A stretch of 64,000 bases of DNA from Microvirga terrae. GTDB lineage: Bacteria > Pseudomonadota > Alphaproteobacteria > Rhizobiales > Beijerinckiaceae. The position numbers and the translations under genes were made by a program. The notes under the pieces are model-generated. The model was given only the letters and a program-made list of their open reading frames with translations, searched no databases and was not told the DNA's origin. Location of the stretch: assembly GCF_013307435.2 (NCBI RefSeq), contig NZ_CP102845.1:62001-126000 (forward strand), given 5' to 3'. This document shows positions 1 through 7,865 of the stretch, in pieces (position 1 is the first letter of the stretch; every line of letters starts with the position of its first letter).

Positions 1-320
1 CCTACAGCTCCGCATCCGGGCTCGGCCGCATCCTGGCGGCCCACCCGGTCGGGAGCACCGAGGCGGGCCACCTGGAAAGCGCCTTCACGTCGCATCTCGC
101 CGCCACCTTGATGACCATGGCCCGCGAGGGACACGGCGTCGCCTGGCTCCCGCTCGGGCTCGCCGAGGAGGATCTGGCGCGTCAGCGACTGGTGCGGGCC
201 GGACCCGACAGGTTCGACATCCCGGTCGAGATCCGCCTGTTCCGGTCGCCCGATTGCCGCAACCACGCCGCGGACGAACTGTGGAGACGGATTCTCGAAC
301 AGGAGAGCGGCAGGGATTAG
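1..320 (+). CDS. LysR-family transcriptional regulator, C-terminal fragment
   Basis: The open frame enters from the left edge (reading from base 3) and ends at TAG 318-320, so only about 105 C-terminal residues are present. The segment contains LATLMTMAREGHGVAWLPL-like sequence, the part of the LysR substrate-binding domain where the effector-binding lobe is followed by a G-x-G-hydrophobic-L-P strand, and it ends with a typical short helix (ELWRRILEQ). The N-terminal HTH lies outside the window. The family call rests on this pattern alone; the target and ligand cannot be told. Confidence 0.7.
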   Translation, partial: YSSASGLGRILAAHPVGSTEAGHLESAFTSHLAATLMTMAREGHGVAWLPLGLAEEDLARQRLVRAGPDRFDIPVEIRLFRSPDCRNHAADELWRRILEQESGRD

Positions 321-359
321 CCGTTCATGAGGTTGACGATCCGTGGGGAGGACAAGATT

Positions 360-575
360 TCAGCCGAAGAGCCGCCAGTCCTGCGCGGGCGCCACGTCGA
401 AGGGCGGATCCGGAGCGTCGCTCGCGAGCGTCCGGATCTTCTCCTCGACCAGGTCGGCCAGGACGCTTCTCGGAGTCGAGGCTCGCACTTCACTGACAGC
501 CTCTCGGATCTGCTTCAGATCCAGGGGCGACAGCCTCGCCTGTCCTGGCCCCTTGAACTCCTGATTCGACGTCAT
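360..575 (-). CDS. Small hypothetical protein (71 aa)
   Basis: ATG at 575 is preceded by GGAGAA at a good distance; an in-frame upstream extension lacks such a site and looks non-coding. The product is acidic and helical (LDLKQIREAVSEVRAS, LADLVEEKIRTLA) and ends in a short tail DWRLFG. No signal peptide or membrane segment is visible and no family is recognised. It lies between the LysR fragment and the reductase operon, and convergent overlap with anything else is absent. Confidence 0.55.
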   Translation of the reverse strand: MTSNQEFKGPGQARLSPLDLKQIREAVSEVRASTPRSVLADLVEEKIRTLASDAPDPPFDVAPAQDWRLFG

Positions 576-732
576 GGATGATTCTCCGTCAGGGCTGACA
601 CGGCAGTGAAAGGGCGCGCTTGCGGAGATCAGCGTAGGCGTGGCCGTTTTCCCGTCGCATTGCGCGAGAATTACAAATCCGTAATGCAGCCGGCCGCATC
701 GTGCGGGAACCAAATCCCGATCGACGCTCGCC

Positions 733-2112
733 TCAGGCGGCAGGCGTCAGATCGCCGAGCACCGTCGGGATCAGTTCCGAGACTGTCGGATGGATCGGCA
801 CCGCCCATTGCAGGGTCGGGTAATCGGCGCCGGCATTCATCATGTCGAGGATGCCGTGGATCGCCTCGTCGCCGCCTGTTCCGAGAATGGCCGCCCCGAG
901 GATCTTTTTCGTGTCGGCGTCGGCGACGATCTTCATGAAGCCCTTGGTCTCGTCCTTCTCGATCGCGCGGCCGACCCGGGTCATCGGGCGCTTGGACACG
1001 AGGAGCGGGCGGCCGGTCCTGCGCGCCTCCATCTCCGTCATGCCGACGCGGCCGAGCGGCGGGTCGATGTAGAGCGCGTAGCCCGGGAGCCGGTCGCTCA
1101 CCCGCCGCGACGCCCCGTCGAGCAGATTGGCCGCGACGATCTCGTAATCGTTATAGGCCGTGTGGGTGAACGCACCGCGGCCGTTGCAGTCGCCCAGTGC
1201 CCAGATGCCGGGAACGCTGGTCGCCAGCGTGTCGTCGACGATGATCGTGCCGCGCGCGTCGACCGCAACGCCCGCGCGGTCGAGATCGAGATCGTCCGTG
1301 TTCGGCCGGCGCCCGACGGCGAGCAGCACGTGCGAGCCGACCACGAACGGATCGCCGGAGGTGCAGTCGACATCGACGGCCACGCCGTCCGCATGGGGCT
1401 TGAAGCCGATGCAGGTGGCGTTGGTGCGCACCGCGATTCCTTCGCCGGCCAGGATGTCCCGGATGGCTTCCGATACGTCCTCGTCCTCGCGGGCGATCAG
1501 CCGTGGTCCCCTCTCGACAATGGTCACCTGCGCGCCGAAGCGCCGGTACATTTGGGCGAATTCGAGCCCGATATAGCTGCCGCCCACCACGACGAGATGG
1601 CGCGGCAGCATGTCGAGCTGCAGGATCGACGTGTTGGTGAGGTAGGAGACCGTGCCGACGCCCGGCATGTCGGGAATGCTCGCGCGGCCGCCCACGTTGA
1701 GGAAGATGCGCGGCGCCTGCAGCACCCGGTCGTCCACTCGGATCGTGTCGGGGCTCTCGAAACGGGCGTGACCTTCGATCACGGTAAGGCCGTCCATGCC
1801 GCGCAGCCAGGTTTCGACATTCGTGCGGGCATTCGTCGAGACGGTATCAGCCCGGGCCCTGACGCGCTTCATGTCGATGGCGATGGGACTTTCGATGGAC
1901 ACGCCGAAATCCGCGCTCCGACGGGCGAGATGCGCCGCATAGGCGCTGGCCACCAGGGTCTTGGTCGGCATGCAGCCGGTATTGACGCAGGTGCCGCCGA
2001 ACAGCTTGCGCTCGATGATGGCGACCTGCATGCCCGCTTTGGTCAATCGTCCCGCAAGCGACGGCCCGGCCTGGCCGGCGCCGACCACGATGGCATCGAA
2101 CGATTCGGTCAT
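733..2112 (-). CDS. FAD-dependent pyridine nucleotide-disulfide oxidoreductase (mercuric reductase / lipoamide dehydrogenase-like)
   Basis: The 459-residue protein has the class I flavoprotein disulfide reductase layout. There is an N-terminal FAD motif (VVGAGQAGPSLA), the redox-active disulfide in GGTCVNTGCMPTK, a central NAD(P)H motif (VVVGGSYIGLEFA), the second FAD motif (GIWALGDCNG) and a C-terminal dimerisation domain with the catalytic His in HPTVSELIPT. The substrate disulfide is unknown; no heavy-metal-binding N-terminal domain is present, so mercuric reductase activity is not implied. The ATG overlaps the upstream DUF4126 stop (ATGA), placing it last in the four-gene operon divergent from the HxlR regulator. 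Confidence 0.88.
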   Translation of the reverse strand: MTESFDAIVVGAGQAGPSLAGRLTKAGMQVAIIERKLFGGTCVNTGCMPTKTLVASAYAAHLARRSADFGVSIESPIAIDMKRVRARADTVSTNARTNVETWLRGMDGLTVIEGHARFESPDTIRVDDRVLQAPRIFLNVGGRASIPDMPGVGTVSYLTNTSILQLDMLPRHLVVVGGSYIGLEFAQMYRRFGAQVTIVERGPRLIAREDEDVSEAIRDILAGEGIAVRTNATCIGFKPHADGVAVDVDCTSGDPFVVGSHVLLAVGRRPNTDDLDLDRAGVAVDARGTIIVDDTLATSVPGIWALGDCNGRGAFTHTAYNDYEIVAANLLDGASRRVSDRLPGYALYIDPPLGRVGMTEMEARRTGRPLLVSKRPMTRVGRAIEKDETKGFMKIVADADTKKILGAAILGTGGDEAIHGILDMMNAGADYPTLQWAVPIHPTVSELIPTVLGDLTPAA

Positions 2113-2573
2113 GGTATCGCTCCTACGATCAGGGCCGCTCCGAGGATCGCGACGGCATCCTCGACCAGGGCGGCGGGACGATCCTTGCCGAAGGCGGCCG
2201 CGAGCCGCGCCCGGCCTTCCGCTCCTCCGAGTGTCCCGATGATCCCGCCCACGGCTCCCGCCGCGAATCCGCCGATGAACGATCCGCTCTGCGCGGCAAT
2301 TGCCGCGCCGCACAGGCCGCCGACGATGATCCGGGTTGCGAAGGGCAGCGGGGTCTTGCGGCTCGGCGTGGTGGGAAGCTGGTCGCCGATCAGCTCGCCG
2401 ACGGCGAGAACCGTCATGATCCACGGCGTGAAGCGATAGCCCAGGAAGGCGAGCCAGGTTCCTTCGAGATTGAGGAGGCCGAGAAAGGCCGCCCAGCTGA
2501 CGGCCGCGGGAGCCGTCATGGCCCGCAGACCGGCGATCACGCCGATCAGGAGCGCCAACACGTAAACGACCAT
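2109..2573 (-). CDS. DUF4126 family membrane protein
   Basis: This 154-residue protein is almost entirely hydrophobic, with about four membrane segments and a Gly-rich stretch (GGFAAGAVGGIIGTLGG) typical of DUF4126. ATG 2573 is preceded by AGGGGA at a good distance; a TTG at 2597 would add eight residues without a better site. It is translationally coupled to the flavoprotein downstream (ATGA overlap). A role as a membrane partner in a redox or lipid function is only suggested by the operon. Confidence 0.75.
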   Translation of the reverse strand: MVVYVLALLIGVIAGLRAMTAPAAVSWAAFLGLLNLEGTWLAFLGYRFTPWIMTVLAVGELIGDQLPTTPSRKTPLPFATRIIVGGLCGAAIAAQSGSFIGGFAAGAVGGIIGTLGGAEGRARLAAAFGKDRPAALVEDAVAILGAALIVGAIP

Positions 2574-2681
2574 CGCTGTCCCCTGCACTTTGCTCAAGCT
2601 TGCCTGGGGATGGTGCGTTTTTCAATCCCGTGCGCAACGCGCCGGCGCCAGGCAGAGCCCGGTCCGCGGCTGCCCGGCAGG

Positions 2682-3110
2682 TCAGCGGGCGAGCGGCAGA
2701 AGCGCCCTCACGCGGGGATCGCGCAGCCAGAGACCCGCCCAGAGGGCGATCCCGAGATAGACGCCGAACAGCGTATGGCTCAAGAGCGGGCTGCCGATGC
2801 GCAGATGAGTGGCGACGGCGCCGCCGAGATAGGCGGTGACCAGGATCGCACCCAGGACGGAGGTGCGCGGATAGGCATGGAGCAGCGCGGAGGCGACGAG
2901 CACGACGCCGAGCGCACGCCACAGGGCGGGATCGGCCGGCCATCCGAGCGGGGTCACCGTGTCGATCACCACCTGGAGCGGCACCAGCTTGATCGCTCCG
3001 TCGAAGAGCAGGAACAGGACGACGAGCCCGCTCAAGGCTCGTCCGGTCCAGATCGCTGCACCGTTTCCGGTGCCGGCGGATGCCACCGGCGTGTCGGACA
3101 TCGCAGTCAT
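2682..3110 (-). CDS. DoxX-like four-helix membrane protein
   Basis: The 142-residue protein has four predicted membrane helices (starting at about residues 22, 62, 85 and 110) and the FLLFDGAIKL motif of the DoxX_2 group. The start ATG at 3110 has GGGAGAG upstream. It sits 22 bases after the VOC gene and 108 bases before the DUF4126 gene, on the same strand. DoxX-like proteins are often next to redox enzymes and HxlR regulators, as here; the biochemical role is unproven. Confidence 0.8.
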   Translation of the reverse strand: MTAMSDTPVASAGTGNGAAIWTGRALSGLVVLFLLFDGAIKLVPLQVVIDTVTPLGWPADPALWRALGVVLVASALLHAYPRTSVLGAILVTAYLGGAVATHLRIGSPLLSHTLFGVYLGIALWAGLWLRDPRVRALLPLAR

Positions 3111-3132
3111 ACGTTCTCTCCCTGTCGATGCC

Positions 3133-3564
3133 TCAGGCTGATGCGGGCGCGCTCATGGCCTCCTGGGCCGCCGCAAGATCCATCCACATCACTTCCCAGA
3201 TATGACCGTCCGGATCCTCGAAGCTGCGGCCATACATGAAGCCGTAATCCTGCTTGGGTCCTGGATCGGCCCGGCCGCCGGCCGCCGCCGCGCTGGCGAG
3301 CGTCGCGTCGACGTCGTCCCGGCTCTCGGCGGACAGGCAGATCAGCACCTCGGTTGTATCGCGGGCGTCGGCGATCTTCTTCGGCGTGAACTGGCGGAAC
3401 TTGTCGTGCGTCAGGAGCATCGCGTGGATGGTTTCGGAGAAGACCATGCAGGCGGCGGTGTGATCGGTGAACTGCTCGTTCTTGACGGCGCCCAGAGCCT
3501 CGTAGAACGCGATCGACTTGGGCAGGTCGGCAACGGGCAGGTTCACAAAGATCAGCTTGGACAT
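3133..3564 (-). CDS. VOC family (glyoxalase/bleomycin-resistance fold) protein
   Basis: The 143-residue protein starts MSKLIFVNLPVADLPKSIAF, the first beta-alpha-beta unit of a VOC module, and carries FEDPDGHIWEVMW near the C-terminus, the second half-module with the metal-site Glu. ATG 3564 has GGGAGAG upstream; an earlier in-frame start would add five residues. It is the first gene of the operon that diverges from the HxlR regulator, so the 60-base divergent region probably controls both. The substrate is unknown. Confidence 0.85.
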   Translation of the reverse strand: MSKLIFVNLPVADLPKSIAFYEALGAVKNEQFTDHTAACMVFSETIHAMLLTHDKFRQFTPKKIADARDTTEVLICLSAESRDDVDATLASAAAAGGRADPGPKQDYGFMYGRSFEDPDGHIWEVMWMDLAAAQEAMSAPASA

Positions 3565-3588
3565 CGGTCTCTCCCTCAAGCTTGCGGT

Positions 3589-3617
3589 TTGACATTGATT
3601 CCATGAAAAGTTATTTA
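3589..3617 (+). promoter_or_regulatory. Promoter of the HxlR gene, with overlapping inverted repeat
   Basis: TTGACA (3589-3594), a 17-base spacer and TATTTA (3612-3617) form a good sigma70-type promoter. The expected transcript start lies within a few bases of the ATG at 3626, so the mRNA would be nearly leaderless; no Shine-Dalgarno is seen. AGTT (3609-3612) and AACT (3622-3625) form an inverted repeat over the -10 region, a plausible autoregulatory operator. Confidence 0.5.
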
Positions 3618-3625
3618 TAGCAACT

Positions 3626-4327
3626 ATGAAGTTAGAAAATGTAACTGAGCAATCGCCCAGTCGATCTAAGCGGCATTACGAGGATGCCTGCGCGACCGCT
3701 CATGCTCTCGATCTCGTGGGCGAACGCTGGGCCCTTCTGGTGATGCGGGAGCTCATGCTGGGGCCGAAGCGCTTCGGCGACCTGCGCGAGAGCCTGCCCG
3801 GTATCAGCGCCAATGTCCTCACACAACGTTTGGACGGGTTGGAGGCCGCCGGCATCCTCGTGCGGCGCAGGCTGCCCCCGCCGGCGGCCGTGCAGGTCTA
3901 TGAGCTGACGGAATGGGGCTATGAGAGTGAGCCGATCTTTCAGGCGCTCGGCCGCTGGGCCGCCCGCTCCCCGTCGCACGATCCCACCCTGCCGTTCAGC
4001 ACGGCCTCGCTGGTGCTGTCCATGCGAACTATGTTCGACGCGGGGCGGGCCGGCGGCCTTGACGCCCGAATCGGCTTTCGTATCGGCGAGGAGACCTTCC
4101 TCGCCCGCCTGGCCGAGGGCCGCATCGAGATCGCGCGTAGCCCGCTCGATCCGGCCGACGTGATCCTGTCGGGAGCTCCGCAGGTCCTGGCCGGCGCGAT
4201 CTATGGCGGCCAGCCGCTGGAGGCGCTGGAACAGGCCGGCGCGCTTCAGATCGAAGGCGACCGCGTCCTCGCGGGCCGTTTCGTGAGCCTGTTCCCACTG
4301 CCGCCGAAGGCTTCGGTGCCTGCCTGA
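3626..4327 (+). CDS. HxlR-family transcriptional regulator with C-terminal SCP2-like domain
   Basis: Residues about 18-110 form an HxlR winged helix: CATAHALDLVGERWALLVMREL, then KRFGDLRESLPGISANVLTQRL and the wing. The conserved Cys that can act as a redox sensor is present (DACATA). Residues about 125-233 are an extra domain resembling a sterol-carrier/alkyl-sulfatase C-terminal fold, which would bind a hydrophobic ligand. The gene diverges from the VOC-DoxX-DUF4126-reductase operon, its likely target. The start is ATG with almost no leader. Confidence 0.85.
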   Translation: MKLENVTEQSPSRSKRHYEDACATAHALDLVGERWALLVMRELMLGPKRFGDLRESLPGISANVLTQRLDGLEAAGILVRRRLPPPAAVQVYELTEWGYESEPIFQALGRWAARSPSHDPTLPFSTASLVLSMRTMFDAGRAGGLDARIGFRIGEETFLARLAEGRIEIARSPLDPADVILSGAPQVLAGAIYGGQPLEALEQAGALQIEGDRVLAGRFVSLFPLPPKASVPA

Positions 4328-4351
4328 GACGTCCCGCGCGCAAGGGCAGGC

Positions 4352-5083
4352 TCATCGCAGCGTCTCGTGGAACAAGGTCGTGAGCCGCTTCCAGTGGCGC
4401 TCGGCCCCGCCTGCGTCATAGACGCTGTGGTCGGATACCGCCCAGCCATGGGCCATGCCGACGTAATTCTCGATGATGTGGTCGACCTCGGCCCGGCGCA
4501 AAGCCTCCGCCAGCAGGCCCGATTGTTCCGGCGGAAAGCTGCCGTCGACGCCCGCGCTGCCCACATAGACCCGCCCCCTGATGGTGGAGACGTGGCGATG
4601 CGGGCTGTCGGGCGCATCGCTGGCCAGCCGTCCGCCATGGAAGCTCGCCGCGGCAGCGATGCGGTCGGGATAGGCGGCCGCCGCATGAAGCGCGCGGCTC
4701 CCGCCCATGCAATAGCCGACGGTGCCGATCCGGTTGGTCGCACCGGCCTCAGTCAGGGCCTCGATGAACGCCGCCGAATCGCGCCGGGTCATGTCCTGGC
4801 TCGTGCCCTCGATCATGCTCCTCAGGGCGCTGCGGGAGGGCTCTTCGGAAAAGGCCGTCCTGGCGTCGAAGGGTCCGTAATCGCCGAAGCGATAGAAGAG
4901 ATCGGGAACGAGAACCGCATAGCCCTCGGCGGCGAGGCGCTCGGCCATGGCGTCGAGCGCGGGGCGTAGCCCGAAGGCATCCATGTAGAGAATGACCCCC
5001 GCGGCGGTCTGATGATCCGGGCGGAACAGCCCTGCCCGGGCGGTTCCGTCCTCCGTTCGAATCGAAATCTCCTGCTTGGCCAA
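4352..5083 (-). CDS. Dienelactone hydrolase family protein
   Basis: The 243-residue alpha/beta hydrolase has the DLH nucleophile elbow G-Y-C-M-G-G with Cys125, Asp179 in GVDGSF and His211 in MAHGWAV, a complete Cys-Asp-His triad. Early sequence GVILYMDAFGLRPALDAMAE matches the DLH family. It hydrolyses an ester or lactone; the native substrate cannot be inferred. It converges with the HxlR gene and probably forms its own unit. Confidence 0.88.
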   Translation of the reverse strand: MAKQEISIRTEDGTARAGLFRPDHQTAAGVILYMDAFGLRPALDAMAERLAAEGYAVLVPDLFYRFGDYGPFDARTAFSEEPSRSALRSMIEGTSQDMTRRDSAAFIEALTEAGATNRIGTVGYCMGGSRALHAAAAYPDRIAAAASFHGGRLASDAPDSPHRHVSTIRGRVYVGSAGVDGSFPPEQSGLLAEALRRAEVDHIIENYVGMAHGWAVSDHSVYDAGGAERHWKRLTTLFHETLR

Positions 5084-5348
5084 GGTCGTCTCCTCGTGTC
5101 TGCGCGGCCCGTCGGAACCCTCGCCGAGAGCGGGCGTTTCCCGGCCTCTCCTATGACGGCAGAGGCGCGCCCTTTCAAATGCGGACCGTCATGACGGTCC
5201 TCCGAAACGCCCGGAAGGGCTGCTTTCCGCATCGAGCCTGTCATGCTGGGAGCAACGAGGATGCCGACCGTGCGGCCCGAATACGCGACGGGAGCGAGAG
5301 CCGGGCGTTCCTTGAGGATGCACGGGAGGGCGCCCGCCGCCTGACGGA

Positions 5349-5528
5349 TCAGGGGCCTCCGGCCAGGGATCCCACGACCGCCATGGTGAGCTCGTCAAGA
5401 TTGACGCGACCTTCGATGGTGATCATCTCGGCCTCACCCGCCTTGACGCGCAGCCCCTGCTCGCCCGCTTCCGATTGGCGCTTCAGCTCGGCCACGATGG
5501 CCTCACGCACCTGATCCTCGATGTTCAT
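5349..5528 (-). CDS. Small hypothetical protein (59 aa)
   Basis: ATG 5528 begins MNIEDQVREAIVAELKRQ, followed by a strand-rich segment (AEMITIEGRVNLDELTMAVVG). An AGGACGG sequence lies just upstream. The longer frame from 5606 adds a Cys/Arg-rich head that looks non-coding. The product is soluble and acidic and no family is recognised. Confidence 0.6.
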   Translation of the reverse strand: MNIEDQVREAIVAELKRQSEAGEQGLRVKAGEAEMITIEGRVNLDELTMAVVGSLAGGP

Positions 5529-5605
5529 CCTGACCGTCCTCTCATCGCGGCGTTGCCTGCTGACGAACGTCGGCACGGACAGGGCTGTTCCACACCGGCA
5601 CAGCA

Positions 5606-5645
5606 TCCGATGCTCACGGCTTCTCTCCGATGCTCACGGCTTCTC
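5606..5645. repeat. Perfect 20-bp tandem duplication
   Basis: TCCGATGCTCACGGCTTCTC occurs twice, head to tail. The second copy covers the last codons and stop of the HNH gene on the minus strand; the first copy is intergenic. It looks like a recent slippage duplication that left the HNH reading frame unchanged. Confidence 0.85.
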
Positions 5646-5906
5646 CTGGCGGGCCTTCAGGGCCTTGAACGCCTGTGCGTCCATGGTGCCGCGCTCGTTG
5701 TTGCAGGCCGAGCAGGCCAGCACGAGGTTGTCCCGGTCGAGCGGACCGCCGAAGGATTTGGGCATCACGTGGTCGAGGGTCGCGAGATCGGGCGCACGCT
5801 TCACACCCGGGCCCGGACGCCGCGCGGGGATGCCGCAATACACGCAGCGGCCCGCGTCGCGGGCGAAGACGTCATTGAAAAGCCTGATGCGCTGCGCTGT
5901 CTTCAT
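5634..5906 (-). CDS. HNH endonuclease
   Basis: The 90-residue protein has the classic small HNH module: a Cys pair in CVYCG, the metal and catalytic segment LDHVMPKSFGG, then DNLVLACSACNNERG with the second Cys pair and the Asn. It is a stand-alone nuclease domain of the kind encoded singly in many bacterial chromosomes. ATG 5906 is chosen because the longer frame overlaps the promoter region of the divergent BON gene and is poor in family sequence. DNA specificity and role are unknown. Confidence 0.82.
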   Translation of the reverse strand: MKTAQRIRLFNDVFARDAGRCVYCGIPARRPGPGVKRAPDLATLDHVMPKSFGGPLDRDNLVLACSACNNERGTMDAQAFKALKARQEKP

Positions 5907-6000
5907 GGTGCTGGAATCTGCGTTCCTTTCGGACGGGCCTTTCGTGTGGAACCGGACGGGAAGCGGGGTGGTTGCTCCTGCAATCGAAGGAGAAGACCCC

Positions 6001-6549
6001 ATGGTAGATACCCGCCGCCGGAATCGGAACCCTTTCAATGACGACAACGGCTACGGCGACGTGCCGCCGCGCGGTGCCGTCGGCTTCCGCGGCGAAGGTC
6101 GTGAATATCCGGGCGGCTACGGCAGCGATGCCAACGAGTTCGCCGGCGGCGTGATCGACGACGGGCGGGGCGGACCTCCGGACGACGAGGGGTTCGACCC
6201 TGGCTACAGCCGCGACCGCTCCGGACTTGGCGCCTTCGGCTCACGCGATCCGAACGACGCCGAGGTGCAATCGGGCCGGGACGAGGCTCGTCCGTCCGGA
6301 GCCCATCGCGGTCGCGGCCCCAAGGGGTACAAGCGCTCCGACGAGCGCATTCACGAAGATGTCTGCGAACGGCTGACAGAGGATCCCTTCATCGACGCCT
6401 CGGACATCGAGGTCCTGGTGAAGGACGGCGAGATCACCCTCAACGGCACCGTCTCCAGCCGCGGCCTCAAGCGGCGCGCCGAGGATCTGGCGGAACTGGC
6501 CTCAGGGGCTCTCCACGTCCAGAACAATCTGCGCGTGCAAGGGGCCTGA
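6001..6549 (+). CDS. BON domain-containing protein
   Basis: The 182-residue protein has a long low-complexity Gly/Asp/Arg-rich N-terminal half (about residues 1-110), then a BON domain at about residues 115-180 (RIHEDVCERLTEDPFIDAS, VLVKDGEITLNGTVSSR, VQNNLRV). GAAGGAGA precedes ATG 6001. There is no signal peptide, unlike OsmY-type periplasmic BON proteins, so it is probably cytoplasmic. A general stress role is usual for such proteins, but nothing here proves it. Confidence 0.85.
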   Translation: MVDTRRRNRNPFNDDNGYGDVPPRGAVGFRGEGREYPGGYGSDANEFAGGVIDDGRGGPPDDEGFDPGYSRDRSGLGAFGSRDPNDAEVQSGRDEARPSGAHRGRGPKGYKRSDERIHEDVCERLTEDPFIDASDIEVLVKDGEITLNGTVSSRGLKRRAEDLAELASGALHVQNNLRVQGA

Positions 6550-6581
6550 AGCCTCCAGGACACAACCTGCCGTCCGGATCG

Positions 6582-6788
6582 TCACGGAACCTCGGGCGGC
6601 GGCATGGGATGAGTGACCGGCCTGTCCGATTCCGGCGGCTGCTCGGGCAGAGGGGACGGAGTGCTGGGGGGCATGGGCGGCACTGGCGTCTCGGGCGGGA
6701 TCGGCATGCTCGGCACCGGCTCGGTCGGAGGCGGCTTGGGATAGAATTCATCCGGCTGCGGACGAGAGCTGGCGCTGATCGCGGTCAA
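6582..6788 (-). CDS. Proline-rich small protein
   Basis: A 68-residue product starting from TTG 6788, which has AGGGAG six bases upstream; a second TTG at 6824 would add 12 residues but has a poorer site. After a short head (TAISASSRPQPDEFYPK) the protein is a run of Pro-containing repeats (PPPTEP, PIPPETP, PPMPP). It has no membrane segment and no recognised family. Codon usage fits the genome, but a protein this biased could be spurious. Confidence 0.45.
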   Translation of the reverse strand: MTAISASSRPQPDEFYPKPPPTEPVPSMPIPPETPVPPMPPSTPSPLPEQPPESDRPVTHPMPPPEVP

Positions 6789-6974
6789 AAGGATCTCCCT
6801 TGCAACATTCTGGCTCGTGTTCAACCGCCCAGCTGCGCGAAAGTTCTCCGGCTGCCGAAGCCCGGGCGCCGGGACCCATCGTCATCAAGGCGAAACCATA
6901 GGCGCAATCCCAGGCTTGACCTTACGTCCGTTTGAGGCCACCACGGCAGGGTGGAATCTCGAATTGGAAAAGCC

Positions 6975-7793
6975 ATGCGCGTAGCCCCCTCCCTCGCCTT
7001 ACTGACGGCCCTCGTGGCGGGTTCGAGCATGGCTCAGGCAGCCGATCCGTTCTTCTCGCAGGAACCCATTCAGGCCTCCACGGGCTGGATCGTCACCGTG
7101 AAGGGCAATCTGCGGGTCGGCCCTTCCTATCCCGGTTCGGACGAGTTCAGCTTCATCGGCTATCCGTCCCTGAGCTTCCGCCGGCCTGGTACGGTCGAGC
7201 GCTTCAGTGCTCCCGACGACGGCCTGAGCTTCTCGTTCCTGGAGGAATCGGCCTTCCGGATCGGCGTCGTAGGCCGCTTCGTGGGCGGACGCTATCTGCA
7301 GGACAACCGGGAGCTTTTCGGCCTGGAGAAGATCGACTGGGCGGTGGAGCCCGGCGTCTTTGTGGAATACTGGCCGCTCGAGTTCCTGCGCGCCCGCGCC
7401 GAGATCCGGCGCGGCTTCGGCGGCCACGAGGGCTTCGTGGCCGATTTCGGCCTCGACGCGGTGCAGCGCTTCGGAGCGTTCACGGTCTCGATCGGACCCC
7501 GCCTTGCTCTCGGCGACTCCGAATTCACCCGCACCTATTTCGGCGTGACGCCCGTCGAGGCGGCGCTGAACGGCCAGGTTACGCCGTATCGGCCGTCCGG
7601 CGGCGTCACGTCGGTCGGCGCGACCGGCGCGATCAGCTACGACTGGTCGCAGCAATGGTCGACGACCGCGTTCGTCACCTACAAGCGTCTCGTCGGCGAC
7701 GCCGCCGACAGCCCGATCGTCAAGAGCTTCGGCTCGGAGAATCAGTGGGGCTTCGGCCTGACCGCGTCCTATTCGTTCAGCTACACGCCTTAA
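6975..7793 (+). CDS. MipA/OmpV family outer-membrane protein
   Basis: The 272-residue protein has a Sec signal peptide (RVAPSLALLTALVAGSSMAQA, cut before ADPF) and then alternating amphipathic strands of an outer-membrane barrel (GNLRVGPSYPGSDEFSFIGYPS, WSTTAFVTYKRLVGD), ending in an aromatic-rich C-terminal strand (TASYSFSYTP) as BAM substrates do. ATG 6975 is chosen because it begins the signal peptide; GTG 6951 is in frame but would lengthen it oddly. In the family, MipA is linked to a murein scaffold; here the role is open. Confidence 0.85.
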   Translation: MRVAPSLALLTALVAGSSMAQAADPFFSQEPIQASTGWIVTVKGNLRVGPSYPGSDEFSFIGYPSLSFRRPGTVERFSAPDDGLSFSFLEESAFRIGVVGRFVGGRYLQDNRELFGLEKIDWAVEPGVFVEYWPLEFLRARAEIRRGFGGHEGFVADFGLDAVQRFGAFTVSIGPRLALGDSEFTRTYFGVTPVEAALNGQVTPYRPSGGVTSVGATGAISYDWSQQWSTTAFVTYKRLVGDAADSPIVKSFGSENQWGFGLTASYSFSYTP

Positions 7794-7808
7794 CCACGGC
7801 GCCTGTCC

Positions 7809-7841
7809 CAAAACGAAAGAGCCGCCTCTCAACGGCGGCTC
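7809..7841 (-). terminator. Rho-independent terminator of the PTPS-family gene
   Basis: GAGCCGCC (7819-7826) and GGCGGCTC (7834-7841) form a perfect 8-bp stem. Read on the minus strand it is followed by a T-rich tail (TTTCGTTTTGG). It lies 24 bases past the stop of the minus-strand gene and may also serve the convergent porin gene. Confidence 0.75.
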
Positions 7842-7865
7842 CTGTCCTGTGAGGGAGTGTGTCGC

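Noticed and set aside
733..2112. Mercuric reductase (mer operon)
   Set aside because: No heavy-metal-binding domain, no C-terminal vicinal Cys pair and no merR, merT or merP nearby.
790..2439. 549-codon open frame on the plus strand
   Set aside because: It is the antisense shadow of the flavoprotein gene; its product is His/Arg/Asp rich with no family motif, while the minus strand has a complete FAD reductase.
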